From assembly GCA_017447745.1 (NCBI GenBank), contig JAFSMW010000207.1, positions 1 through 51,521 of the forward strand: a stretch of DNA of 51,521 nucleotides, written 5' to 3'. Each line of letters starts with the position of its first letter. Position 1 is the stretch's first letter. Shown one piece after another: positions 22,601 through 30,724 of the stretch. The notes under the pieces are model-generated. The model did no database searches and was not told the DNA's origin. It saw nothing but the letters and a program-made list of their open reading frames with translations. A program made the position numbers and the translations under genes. This DNA is from Thermoguttaceae bacterium (GTDB lineage Bacteria > Planctomycetota > Planctomycetia > Pirellulales > Thermoguttaceae).

Positions 22601-22893
22601 CTATCTCCCTGACCCGATTCCAGACAGTTCGGATGATCTTCGCCGAATCGCTTTTACTGGCGCTGGTTTCGTGCTTTGTCAGCTTTGCGCTGGGAACGAT
22701 AGCCGCCTGGTGCTCGATTGGCGTTTCGTCAACCGGCGCATTCGGAGCGGTCAACGTCCCGCTGACGTTCCCGTGGGAAAAGCTCGGCATCGGCTTCGCT
22801 CTGACGCTGGGATTGTGTCTCCTTGCCGCCGTCTGGACAGCGTTCTCCGCCGCGTCGGAAGAACCGTCTAAACTCCTGGCAGGAGAACGATAA
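19645..22893 (+). CDS. Large FtsX/MacB-type ABC permease with a Gly/Met-rich periplasmic insertion
   Basis: 1082 residues. TM1 is at about 17-37; two FtsX-type blocks follow, one in the middle (LVLVAATFIIFTTLSMGVNE, RQLALLRCIGLS) and one at the end (LMILIISSIAVVNTMVAS, RRWEIGLLRSISL), with about ten membrane segments in all. This is the LolC/E-MacB architecture, duplicated in one chain. Between TM1 and the first MacB-like periplasmic domain, residues about 68-145 are almost purely Gly, Met, Pro and Arg (GGMGKGMRGG, GGAGGMGGFGGGMGGG). Residues about 900-915 (KGGNGATSGSAVTLP) are encoded by a copy of a 46-bp repeat also found between genes at 48129. GGGGAG lies 8 bp before the ATG. Partner of the ATPase just upstream; substrate unknown. 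Confidence 0.93.
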   Translation: MQLFCKLIFREACVHRVRLALALLAIVATSCMSVWIIGGFDQLSAQKRDTAENYLGAYQLVLSPPAGMAGGPGGGMGKGMRGGRPGMGGRPGGMPGGMGEKPSADKAPGEGKPEGGRPEGMGGAGGMGGFGGGMGGGRPNMRALSPLTPQIIAMLRNDEDVVSVDTAMQCFGVQSALADENFSVYDRIRQGMGTPMGSALVVGINTTESPFKLEDGRWFNTVVTGYPKDSQDVLECVVGSSAMKQMRPMGDKDNRKAEVGSIVQFYYNGVENKAKIVGVFQQGLSGSAPIQRVAPGAAKVDTTPKPVQITQGAIYVPLGAAAKLADCDPRTDLVYIKLKEGTDVKAFRDKYEKIFKEKDSPLLFQDVNDVRTALTENQTASSILKQAYASIGLVLVAATFIIFTTLSMGVNERTRQLALLRCIGLSSGQIFFLIVGEAVLLGVLGGIGGLVAGYGLLWTSQVFNGNNSPVTLSGLCIGLTFLCSIGGALLASIIPGIRAARTKPIDALQESQFIPPHSWAWRSAVAGLILSSVTPLIVYGNIVSGAMQKTLYGGFGLVLMSIGFLLLIPALIIISEKIFTPIASAFFGIPSVFLHGQLTRSLWRSVGTVISISVGLGLYCFFEIWGYSMLVPFTPTHDMPEALVAFFPKGISDADVEKVKACTAVDPDRFMALQVEHAKFTTETLKKLDPKYDPDKPGDPRKYEFGMNDNMVIMGVDVAKAFEGSNPMLKFPLSEGTLKDVVTKLNSTEKNYCLVIDAFAQPLNLHVRDELEFIIPDPSSGRGTFGGLPKTIGTTSMTGVSNPGEVKDDSGKAKTVKFEIAGVLSYTGYQWMVKTSGLRFRQGRGGLIFCRDNIVWDAFNTPQEDRNRFFWFDEKKDSNLDYNTLNYAMTQIAIESDEALKGGNGATSGSAVTLPDQNSQVISSKGFAKVSTIESLNAFLNSRADSVIEAMAKMPLMILIISSIAVVNTMVASVRTRRWEIGLLRSISLTRFQTVRMIFAESLLLALVSCFVSFALGTIAAWCSIGVSSTGAFGAVNVPLTFPWEKLGIGFALTLGLCLLAAVWTAFSAASEEPSKLLAGER
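22343..22388 (+). repeat. 46-bp repeat copy inside the permease gene
   Basis: Begins tgaaaggcggtaacgga and ends agttacgcttcc, 34 bp from first start to second start. The same two blocks with identical spacing occur at 48129-48174 in non-coding DNA; 35 of 46 bases agree by eye. Here the repeat is read in frame. Confidence 0.75.
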
Positions 22894-22910
22894 AAACGCT
22901 TTTGAAGTCA

Positions 22911-22958
22911 AGCGCTGGCGAACGGATGGCGTCAGCGCTCATTTCCGCTTTTCATTTT
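22911..22958 (+). terminator. Hairpin and T-rich tract between the permease and the TIR gene
   Basis: agcgctggcg (22911-22920) pairs with cgtcagcgct (22930-22939) with one G-U pair and a 9-nt loop, followed by a T-rich stretch to 22958. It lies 18 bp after the permease stop and 30 bp before the TIR start, so it may end the ABC operon or attenuate read-through into the next gene. Confidence 0.5.
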
Positions 22959-22969
22959 GGAGAATAAAC

Positions 22970-25900
22970 ATGGCATACAATTACGACTATTTTATCAGTT
23001 ACGCCCACGAAGATAACAAATCCGACGACGACAAATCAGGATTCGTTGACGAGTTCGTACGTAAGCTCCAGAATTCAGAGGAACATCAGAAGATGTTCGG
23101 CAGGAAAATCAATGTCTTTTTTGACAAATCTGAAATCCACAGCATGACGCAATGGGACTCGACAATTCGAGCTGAACTTGCCCAGTCGAGGTTCCTCATC
23201 GTTCTGTTGTCGCCGGGCTATTTCAAGAGCGAGTACTGCGCCAAAGAGTTCGACTGGTGGATGAAGCACGAAATGCACAGACGCGTACTGGGGGAAGGTA
23301 CAGCGCCCATGATTATCGTTGCGATTAAAGGCGTGTACGATTTCAATTTGCAAACCATCCCTGAAATTCCAGTGGATCTGCAAACGCGTTTTCCCAACTG
23401 GCTCAGCCAGATTCGTCAAATCCAGATTGGTTCAGATTTCAATTTGGATTATTTAAACCGCGGTCGAATCAACGACGCTCTTATATCTCTTCGCGAAGAG
23501 GTCAAGGACAGAGTCATGCGACAGGATGCCGCGGAGAAATCGCCCTACACGAACCAATATCCAAAATATAACGCTAATTTCGTTGGTCGCCGTGACAATC
23601 TTCTTTCCCTCAGAGCGTTCCTCTGTGAAAGCGCCGAGGCGGCGTATTCCGCTCTGACCGGTCTGCCCGGTTTCGGTAAAACCGAATTGGCGCTCACATA
23701 CGGGCACGCCTTTGCATGGGATTATCAGCTGGGGCGGGTCTTTGTCAAGTGTGAAAACAAGACATCCCTTTCCGAAGCGCTTCTCACAAGCGGGATCGCA
23801 GAAATGCACGGCTGGGAACTGCCAAAGGGTTCAGAGGATCAGCAGCTTACGTTCCTTTTTAGTTGTCTCAAAGCGAAGCAGGAGGCAATCATCAAACGCA
23901 ATGAGCAGGAAGGAATTCTCAGAACCCGAGGCGCGCACCTTCTTCTCATTCTCGACAACGTAAACAAGCTGGAACTGATTTCAAAGAAGAATCTGGCTAA
24001 TCTTCCCGACTATTTCCATGTAATTATTACTACCCTTAAGAACGCAAACGACTTTCCGCATATTCACTCCGAATCTGTTGAACGCCTGAGCGAAGACGAA
24101 TCCGTCGAACTGCTGAGCAACCTCTTTCCGTTTGAAACTCCCGAAGAAGCTGACGCCGCCAGAAAAATCGCGAAACTGCTGGAAGGGTTCACGCTGGCAG
24201 TAGAGCTTACCGGGTCGTATCTGGACCAAAAAAAGCGTATAACCTACCAGAAGCAATACGAGCGGCTTAACAACAATCTTTCAGAAGCAGTCCAAAAGAT
24301 GGCGGACAAAATCGGCGAATTGACCCTTCATTCTGCCGCGTCCGTGTCGGTAGTACTGGATTCGACCATTTCCTCGCTCTCAGACGACGCGCGCAAAGCC
24401 CTGGATTATGCCGCTGTGATGGTTCCCGACACGGTGGCTTTAGGCTGGATTCCAGAATTGCTTGGTCTTGACGAAGACGACGGATGGGACGTCGTCGATG
24501 AACTAACTGGGTACAGACTCCTGACGCCTTTGCAAAACGAGCCAAATATCGCCCGTTTGCACCGTCTGGTTGCGGGCGCTGTAATTCAGGAAATCCCTGA
24601 AGAAACCCGAAAAGAAATCAACGCTAAAATTCGTGAAAAATGCAGCGACTTGCTTGAAAAGGACATGCGATTCTGGTGCGTCCCCAAAAACGCTTGGAAC
24701 ATATCGCCGATTTCTGAATTCGCTTTGGTTCTTGCGGAACAGTGGACGCTGGAAGCTTCCGAGGAGGAAATCGATTGGGGCGTTACAAAAATGCTTGATA
24801 AATCGGGAAAGACTTTAAGAGACCTCGGAAAAATCGACAGCGCTCTGTCCGTATACAAAGAGTTTATGAGAATTGCAGAAGCGCGCGCTTCCGTTTTTTC
24901 TTCAGACGACGTACTCAGGGATCTTGCCCTTGCATTGAGCGACCTTGGCGAGATGAATTACATGGCTGGCGCTCTGGACGCTGCCAAAGAATCCCATACC
25001 AAGGCGTTTAACATTCGTAAATCTCTTGCTGAAAAACAGCCGGACAACGTCGAGATACAGTGCGATCTGGCAGATTCGTATCTATCGCTTGGCGATATCG
25101 ACAGAGACAAGGGAAATTCGAAAGAAGCAAAAGAACGCTATTCAGAGATGTTAAATATTTCTGAGAAATTCAAAGCTACGCAAGATAAAAGAGTGCTGCG
25201 GTATTTGAGTATTTCGTACGAGCGATTGGGCAAACGGGAAAATGCCGTTGGAAACACAAGCGTTGCTCGAGAATGGTACGAGAAGGGTCTGGAAATTAAC
25301 AAACTTGCGGTCAAGATAATGCCGGACGATGTCAAAGCGCTTCGTGGCTTGAGCGTTTCGTATGAACTACTTGGCAATTTAGAAAGAGACATTGGACACA
25401 TCGTTGAGGCAAGGACATGGTACGAAAAGGCGCTGGTAATTGACCAGCAGTTGGCTGAACAGATGCCTGAAAGCGTTCAAGCTCAGCGGAATTTGAGTTT
25501 TTCGTACCGAGATCTTGGCTCATTAGAACAAGACTCTGGAAACGCTGACGTCGCGAGAATGTGGTATGAAAAGGCGCTGGATATCCGCCAGCAGTTAGCT
25601 GACAAAATGCCGGAGAGCGTTGACGCTCAGCAAAATTTGAGCTCTGCGTACACAAACTTTGGTCGTTTAGAAAAAGATATCGGAAACACAGTTGCGGCAA
25701 GGGCATGGTTCGAAAAGGCGCTGAAAATTGACCAGCGGCTGGCTGAAATGATGTCGGCGGATGTCAACGCCCAGAGTAATTTAAAAGGTTCGTACATGGA
25801 CCTTGGCGATTTGGAGGGTAACGCCGGAAACGCAAATGCCGCACGAGAATGGTTCGAGAAGGGGCTGGAAATAACTCTGTGGTTATCTGACAAGATTCCA

Positions 25901-27019
25901 GAGGACATATACGTCCAAGCAGATTTGAGTTGTTTTTATGATAGATTGGGAGATTTGGAGTTTAATGCGGGAAATATTGACACCGCACGGGACTGGTACG
26001 AAAAGAAACTTCAAACAGACCAGCGACAGGTCGAAAAGATGCCGGATCACGTTTACGCCCAGAGATATTTGGCTATCTCATACTGGCGTCTTGGCGCCTT
26101 GGACATGAGGGACAGAAAATACGACTCCGCGCGAACTTGGTATGAGAAGGCTTTGGATATTCACCAGCAACTTGTCAAAAAGTCGCCTAATGATTTAGGT
26201 GTTCTGAGAGATTTAAATAATTCGTACGATTACCTTGGCGCTTTGGAGGAAGCAGCTGGAAACACTGACGTTGCAAGGACGTGGTACGAGAAGGGACTAG
26301 AAACCCTTTTGCCTTTGGCAAACACGACATCTGACGTCGATATTATGAATAACTTGAGTGTTTCGTGTATGAATATTGGCGATATGGAGAAAGCTGCCGG
26401 AAACACAGAGGCTGCGTTGGAATGGTACGAAAAGGCTTTGGATATTACTCTTCAGCTCGTAAAAAACACGCCAGATAAAATCGCTTTCCAAGATAATTTA
26501 AGAGCATCGTGTCAACTCATTCGTTCTATGAGCGATTCGTACACAAACCGTGGCAAAATGGAGAAAGACGCTGGCAACTTTGCCGCAGCTCGGGAATCGT
26601 ATGAGAAGGCTCTGGCAATCCTTCAGCGACTTGACAACAAAACGCCGGAGAATGTTGTCACACTATTGAGTTTGAGTTCATTGTACGATCAATTTGGACG
26701 GTTGGAGAATGCCGCTGGAAACACAGACTCTGCGCTGGAATGGTTCGAGAAGGCTTTGAATGTTGATCTTCAACTCGTAAAAACCACGCCGGATGATGAA
26801 AGTTTCCAAGAAAATTTGAGCCTTTCATTACATCGCATTCGTTCTATGAGCGATTCGTACATAAACCGTGGCAATTGGGATAGACGCACAGGTAACGCAG
26901 CCGATGCACGGGAATCGTATGAAAAGGCTCTGGGAATCCTTCAGCGGCTTGCCAACATTATGCCGGAGAATGCGGAAACGCTGGCAGATATAGCGAAGCT
27001 GCAAGAGAAACTCGCCTAA
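22970..27019 (+). CDS. TIR-STAND NTPase-TPR protein (NLR-like)
   Basis: 1349 residues from the ATG at 22970, chosen because TTTGGAG precedes it and residues 4-14 (NYDYFISYAHED) are the first TIR strand; an upstream in-frame start overlaps the permease and is not needed. TIR spans 4 to about 165, with the family's NADase glutamate at E93 in SEYCAKEFDWW. The NTPase core has Walker A GLPGFGKT (231-238) and Walker B LLLILDN (324-330), followed by winged-helix-like sequence to about 640. The rest is some 14 TPR-like repeats with a 48-residue period (SYxxLGxLExxAGN, ARxWYEKALxI). This domain order matches bacterial STAND immune receptors: the TPRs sense, the NTPase oligomerises, and the TIR depletes NAD+. 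The trigger is unknown, and a signalling role other than phage defence is possible. Confidence 0.93.
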   Translation: MAYNYDYFISYAHEDNKSDDDKSGFVDEFVRKLQNSEEHQKMFGRKINVFFDKSEIHSMTQWDSTIRAELAQSRFLIVLLSPGYFKSEYCAKEFDWWMKHEMHRRVLGEGTAPMIIVAIKGVYDFNLQTIPEIPVDLQTRFPNWLSQIRQIQIGSDFNLDYLNRGRINDALISLREEVKDRVMRQDAAEKSPYTNQYPKYNANFVGRRDNLLSLRAFLCESAEAAYSALTGLPGFGKTELALTYGHAFAWDYQLGRVFVKCENKTSLSEALLTSGIAEMHGWELPKGSEDQQLTFLFSCLKAKQEAIIKRNEQEGILRTRGAHLLLILDNVNKLELISKKNLANLPDYFHVIITTLKNANDFPHIHSESVERLSEDESVELLSNLFPFETPEEADAARKIAKLLEGFTLAVELTGSYLDQKKRITYQKQYERLNNNLSEAVQKMADKIGELTLHSAASVSVVLDSTISSLSDDARKALDYAAVMVPDTVALGWIPELLGLDEDDGWDVVDELTGYRLLTPLQNEPNIARLHRLVAGAVIQEIPEETRKEINAKIREKCSDLLEKDMRFWCVPKNAWNISPISEFALVLAEQWTLEASEEEIDWGVTKMLDKSGKTLRDLGKIDSALSVYKEFMRIAEARASVFSSDDVLRDLALALSDLGEMNYMAGALDAAKESHTKAFNIRKSLAEKQPDNVEIQCDLADSYLSLGDIDRDKGNSKEAKERYSEMLNISEKFKATQDKRVLRYLSISYERLGKRENAVGNTSVAREWYEKGLEINKLAVKIMPDDVKALRGLSVSYELLGNLERDIGHIVEARTWYEKALVIDQQLAEQMPESVQAQRNLSFSYRDLGSLEQDSGNADVARMWYEKALDIRQQLADKMPESVDAQQNLSSAYTNFGRLEKDIGNTVAARAWFEKALKIDQRLAEMMSADVNAQSNLKGSYMDLGDLEGNAGNANAAREWFEKGLEITLWLSDKIPEDIYVQADLSCFYDRLGDLEFNAGNIDTARDWYEKKLQTDQRQVEKMPDHVYAQRYLAISYWRLGALDMRDRKYDSARTWYEKALDIHQQLVKKSPNDLGVLRDLNNSYDYLGALEEAAGNTDVARTWYEKGLETLLPLANTTSDVDIMNNLSVSCMNIGDMEKAAGNTEAALEWYEKALDITLQLVKNTPDKIAFQDNLRASCQLIRSMSDSYTNRGKMEKDAGNFAAARESYEKALAILQRLDNKTPENVVTLLSLSSLYDQFGRLENAAGNTDSALEWFEKALNVDLQLVKTTPDDESFQENLSLSLHRIRSMSDSYINRGNWDRRTGNAADARESYEKALGILQRLANIMPENAETLADIAKLQEKLA
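24905..27000 (+). repeat. 144-bp (48-residue) TPR repeat array in the TIR gene
   Basis: Adjacent units are exactly 144 bp apart, for example tcgta at 25214, 25358 and 25502. Near the end the unit changes: IRSMSDSY occurs twice 318 bp (106 residues) apart, at 26521 and 26839, which is two units plus 10 residues and indicates a later block duplication. Confidence 0.85.
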
Positions 27020-27192
27020 ATTGAGCGTTGTCATATTTAGGTTGATGGTCTGCAAACAGCGTTGAAGATACAACGTTTCAAGAGCGACAGCGGACGTTAG
27101 ACCGCTCCGTCCCGGAGGGACGACATCTCTATAACCGGCGGTTTTCAACCACCGGGGAAAGAGATGTAAACAAAACAAACTATCGACAAATA

Positions 27193-27243
27193 CCCTTTTT
27201 CGTCCCTCCCGGCGCCTACGGCGCCGGGAGGGACGAAAAAGGG
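27193..27243. repeat. Perfect palindrome with 24-bp arms and a 3-bp loop
   Basis: The arm ccctttttcgtccctcccgg plus cgcc (27193-27216) is followed by tac and by its exact reverse complement (27220-27243). GC-rich inner stem, A/T outer stem. REP-like or cruciform-forming element; also able to act as a bidirectional terminator because of its T and A flanks. Confidence 0.93.
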
Positions 27244-27374
27244 ACTGACTCGATTAAGAAGGGGATGGCTGCGTCGTCCGTAGACTAAAGTCGACGGTTA
27301 TAGAAATGGCGTCCTTTCAGGACGCGGTTCTGCTTCTCATCTTGTTTTTTACAAGAGAAATTTTCATGCCCCCA

Positions 27375-27430
27375 TAGCCCACGCCTTTAGGCGTGAAGTT
27401 CAAAACAACATAAATACATTATAACGCACG
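27375..27430. repeat. Palindromic repeat family 2, copy 1
   Basis: tagcccacgcctttaggcgt starts the element; about 56 bp including a downstream cataaata and cgcacg are shared with the copy at 32017-32073. Confidence 0.8.
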
Positions 27431-27607
27431 CTTCCAACTCCTAACCGTTTTTGCTCTTTGCCCAATCGACAATATCGGAAGAACCTGAAAGCAAATAATT
27501 CCTGATATTTTATTTTTTTCTGCTCTCCGTCTGGTAATTTGCACAATTTTCGGGTATAATGCTATTATGAATTGCTCTATATTAATTATTCAAGGAGTAC
27601 CGATGCC

Positions 27608-30600
27608 ATGAAAATATTGAGAACGATATTGTCTGTCGCGTTTGTTCTGATTGCCTCCGTTTCCGCTCAGGCGCAAATTAATCAGCTTCCCCATTTGAGC
27701 TATTACCCTCAACAGGTTACGCTCAATGACGGAAAGTTCAAAGACGCAATAAAAGCATATCAGTCTGAAGTTCGCGGAGCGATGAAGTCCGTCAGCTCGC
27801 GCTGGATTGACTCGATCTGCGCCTATACGATGTTGGGCGAGGCGTACTACGCCGTCGGCGATTTCGAAAAGGCAATAGAAAACTATAACGCGGCTCTGAA
27901 CATTTACGTTCAGTATTACAACTGGATGCTGGACGTCAAGTTCCTATCCGCCGCAATAAACCCGCAAACCAACCGACAGCTTAACATTCCCTGGGGGTTC
28001 GGAGCCAGAAAGAAAACGCTCGGGTCGTTTCCCGACACGTTCAGCATCCAGCGCGGTAAAGTCAATCAGTACGACACCGTCAAACACGGGGGAACGGTTG
28101 TCATGGCGCACCTGATTCAGGTAGACGTTGCAGAAATATGGCAATGCACCGCCTTGGCTCTTTATCGTCGATACGAACTTCTGGGACCGCTTTGCAAGGA
28201 AGACCCGCTGACCGACCTGTGCATCAGCAAGCTGTCGACGCGCCCTGCTCCGCCCAACCACTGGTCACAGACGTGGGTTGACGTCGCGTTAGGCATAGCG
28301 TATTTGGGAGCGGAAAAATACGACACGGCAATTCCACTTCTCAGTCGCGGCATTGTCTGCGCCGGGCAGTTTGACCATCCTCTGACTGCAATAGCGTTTT
28401 TGGCTCTGGCGCGTCAGGCGATGCATTCCGGAAACAACGCCGCCGCCGTTCAGTATTATCATGAAGCAACAGTCGCAGCCGTCTGTTATTCCCGAATTAC
28501 GTCCAGCGGAACGATTCTTGCCGAGGCGTTCAAAGGGATGTCCGCCGCTCATTTGGCGGGAAACCCCAAAACGCCCTGTCCTGCCCTGCTGCCGGCAATT
28601 CAATGGGCAAAAGTCAAGGCGGGTCGCAGTCTGCAAGTCGTTCTCAACATTTGCATGGCGGAGAATCTCCTGTACTTTCAAAAGCCTGCTGACGCGGCAA
28701 AGTACCTCAAAGAGGCGCAGGCGCGTTATGTCGGTCGAGATTTTGAGATTTCGGAATTGGGCGCGAAAGTCAACTACTCCATAGCGGAAATGTGTTACCA
28801 GATCGGTAAAATCCAGGAAGGGAACGCGGCTTTGGCAAAGTCGATGGAATTCATGAATCATGCTACGCCCAAACTGTATCAGCTTGACATTCTCAATAAC
28901 CTGTATCAGTCTGGAAAGCTGTCAATTCGCAGCGTTATCACGCCTCGAAAAGCGGTTGCATATTACGAGCCGTTGTTACAGTCGCCGTCGGCGGAAGAAT
29001 GGTCGCTCAATCCGATGAATGCGTTTTCCTCAATTGCTAACGCGCGTCCGGAATCGTACGACAACTGGTTTATGCTGGCTCTGGAACGGGAAGAGTATCA
29101 AAAGGCGGTAATGATTGCCGACATGGGACGTCGCGCCCGATTTTGCGCTCCGATGTTTGCCGGCGGACGTCTGTTCAACCTGCGTCTTCTTTTGGAACAG
29201 CCGTCAGAAGGGTTGTCCGCTCTGGCTAAAACTCAGCGACAAAACATTCTGGCGGAATTCCCGGCGTACAGTCAACTTCAAACGCAGTCCCAGCGCATGC
29301 GTGACGCAATTCAAAAAACGCCAGTCGTTCCGGAAGACGCTGCCAATCTGAAAAATCAGACTGACGCCTATAAGGAATGGGGAAACGTCGCCCGGCAGCA
29401 GGAAGCGATTTTGTACAGCATGCTGTTGCGTCGTTTGCCGGCAGACCTGGTTTTCCCGCCCGTTATAACATGCGAGGAGATTCAGAAACGACTTCCGGAA
29501 GGCGAAGCGACGCTGCTGTTCTATAACGTTCGAGGGAGGATGTTCGCCTTTTTGATTGGAAAAAGCCAGTACGCAACCTGGGAAGTCAAAACGATTAAAA
29601 AGGTCAATCTGCTTAATCAAAAACTGCATAAAGAGTTGTCGCTTATCAGCTCTACAACGATTGTCGATCTTTCACGAATGGACGACGCCTGGAGAACGAC
29701 CGCAGAGGAACTTTTGACAGAACTTCTCAAAGACTCCAAGGCGGATTTCACAATTCCGTTCCCCGGTCTGGCAATTGTTCCAGACGGATCTTTGTGGTAC
29801 GTTCCCTTTGACCTGTTACAGGTTAAAACCGCCAACGGTCGCCGACCTCTGATTTATCAGTTCAAGATTCGATACGCGCCAACAGCGTCCCTGTCAGTTC
29901 CGCAGCCGATCCCAACGTTGGGCGACGTCGAATGGACGTTTGCTCAAGGACGTCTTCACACTCGGGAAAACTCCAACTTCGCCGCAGAAGCGTTTGACGA
30001 CATACTCGCTTCCGCTTCCATGAAATCGGCGCTTCTCAAAAATCAGATTCCCGGTCCAGGGCAGCTTCTGTTTTCGCGTCTGCAGCGTTTGGTTGCCTGG
30101 GAAGACCTCAATCAGGACTACAATCGTTTCCTCGACCTTCATCCGCTTGGAATCGACAGCGCCAGAAACGACGGGAAGCTTTCAGATTGCTTGACGCTAC
30201 CCTACGGCGCGCCGCAGACGATTCTTCTGCCGGGCTTCCACACGCCGGAAGAATGTTCGTTCAAAACCAGCTGTCGCATTCCAGGCTTCGACCTGTTCTT
30301 TACGTCCTGCGCTTTGATGGCAGAAGGAAGTCAGACGATTCTCTTAAGCCGATGGCGAACAGGCGGCTATAGCGCTCAGAATTTGCTGAAGAACTACTGC
30401 AAAAGCATCCCGAAATTCGACCCGGCGTCCGCATGGCGAGTTGCCGTTTTGAAAACTGCGGGTTCGTCAGCGAAGCTGGATAAAGAGCCCTCTGTTACAG
30501 GCGCGGCGGATGACAACGCCTTCCGAATGAGCCATCCGTATTTTTGGGGCGGATACATGCTTTTCGATTCCGGCGTCCTGCCAATTGAATCAGAACAGCC

Positions 30601-30640
30601 TGAAAACGGCGGAGGAATCCAGTTTAATAAGAAGAATTAG
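27608..30640 (+). CDS. Exported TPR-CHAT protein (caspase-like fold)
   Basis: 1010 residues from the ATG at 27608, which follows AAGGAG by 11 bp and begins a signal peptide (MKILRTILSVAFVLIASVSA, cleavage near AQA). An in-frame start at 27572 precedes the ribosome site. The N-terminal half contains TPR-like helices (AYTMLGEAYYAVGDFEKAIE). The C-terminal third resembles a CHAT domain: ALLFYNVRGRMFAFLIGK, IVPDGSLWYVPFDLL, then a strand ending in H878 (ILLPGFH) and a strand ending in C901 (GFDLFFTSC), followed by GSQTILLSRWRTGG. H878 and C901 would be the catalytic dyad. CHAT proteases act in gasdermin- and CRISPR-linked defence and in other pathways, but this one appears to be exported. The stop TAG starts a heptamer array. 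Confidence 0.83.
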   Translation: MKILRTILSVAFVLIASVSAQAQINQLPHLSYYPQQVTLNDGKFKDAIKAYQSEVRGAMKSVSSRWIDSICAYTMLGEAYYAVGDFEKAIENYNAALNIYVQYYNWMLDVKFLSAAINPQTNRQLNIPWGFGARKKTLGSFPDTFSIQRGKVNQYDTVKHGGTVVMAHLIQVDVAEIWQCTALALYRRYELLGPLCKEDPLTDLCISKLSTRPAPPNHWSQTWVDVALGIAYLGAEKYDTAIPLLSRGIVCAGQFDHPLTAIAFLALARQAMHSGNNAAAVQYYHEATVAAVCYSRITSSGTILAEAFKGMSAAHLAGNPKTPCPALLPAIQWAKVKAGRSLQVVLNICMAENLLYFQKPADAAKYLKEAQARYVGRDFEISELGAKVNYSIAEMCYQIGKIQEGNAALAKSMEFMNHATPKLYQLDILNNLYQSGKLSIRSVITPRKAVAYYEPLLQSPSAEEWSLNPMNAFSSIANARPESYDNWFMLALEREEYQKAVMIADMGRRARFCAPMFAGGRLFNLRLLLEQPSEGLSALAKTQRQNILAEFPAYSQLQTQSQRMRDAIQKTPVVPEDAANLKNQTDAYKEWGNVARQQEAILYSMLLRRLPADLVFPPVITCEEIQKRLPEGEATLLFYNVRGRMFAFLIGKSQYATWEVKTIKKVNLLNQKLHKELSLISSTTIVDLSRMDDAWRTTAEELLTELLKDSKADFTIPFPGLAIVPDGSLWYVPFDLLQVKTANGRRPLIYQFKIRYAPTASLSVPQPIPTLGDVEWTFAQGRLHTRENSNFAAEAFDDILASASMKSALLKNQIPGPGQLLFSRLQRLVAWEDLNQDYNRFLDLHPLGIDSARNDGKLSDCLTLPYGAPQTILLPGFHTPEECSFKTSCRIPGFDLFFTSCALMAEGSQTILLSRWRTGGYSAQNLLKNYCKSIPKFDPASAWRVAVLKTAGSSAKLDKEPSVTGAADDNAFRMSHPYFWGGYMLFDSGVLPIESEQPENGGGIQFNKKN

Positions 30641-30712
30641 GCAATAGGCAGTAGTTTTGAGTGATGAGTTGACGCAAGCGACATGTCAACTCAACTCGCT
30701 ACTCGCAACTAA
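30638..30712 (+). repeat. Heptamer module between the CHAT gene and rlmN
   Basis: TAGGCAA, TAGGCAG, TAGTTTT start on the CHAT stop codon. A core gacgcaagcgacat (30671-30684) lies between gttgac-like and gtcaac arms, followed by CAACTCG, CTACTCG and CAACTAA. The same 14-base core recurs at 42048-42061. Confidence 0.85.
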
Positions 30713-30724
30713 AAAGGCAATAAC

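Larger units (their letters stand above)
27020..27607. other. Repeat-rich intergenic region between the TIR and CHAT genes
   Basis: No gene. It holds at least five palindromes: cgtcccggagggacg (27108-27122), a nested hairpin with outer arms acatctct and agagatgt (27123-27167), the 24-bp-arm palindrome at 27193-27243, cgtcctttcaggacg (27310-27324), and the cacgcctttaggcgtg element at 27375-27430. A TATAAT at 27555-27560 could be the -10 box of the CHAT gene, but no matching -35 is clear. Confidence 0.75.

Noticed and set aside
22823-22969. 49-residue N-terminal extension of the TIR protein overlapping the permease
   Set aside because: The TIR fold begins at residue 4 of the 22970 start, which has a GGAG site; the extension overlaps another gene and a hairpin.
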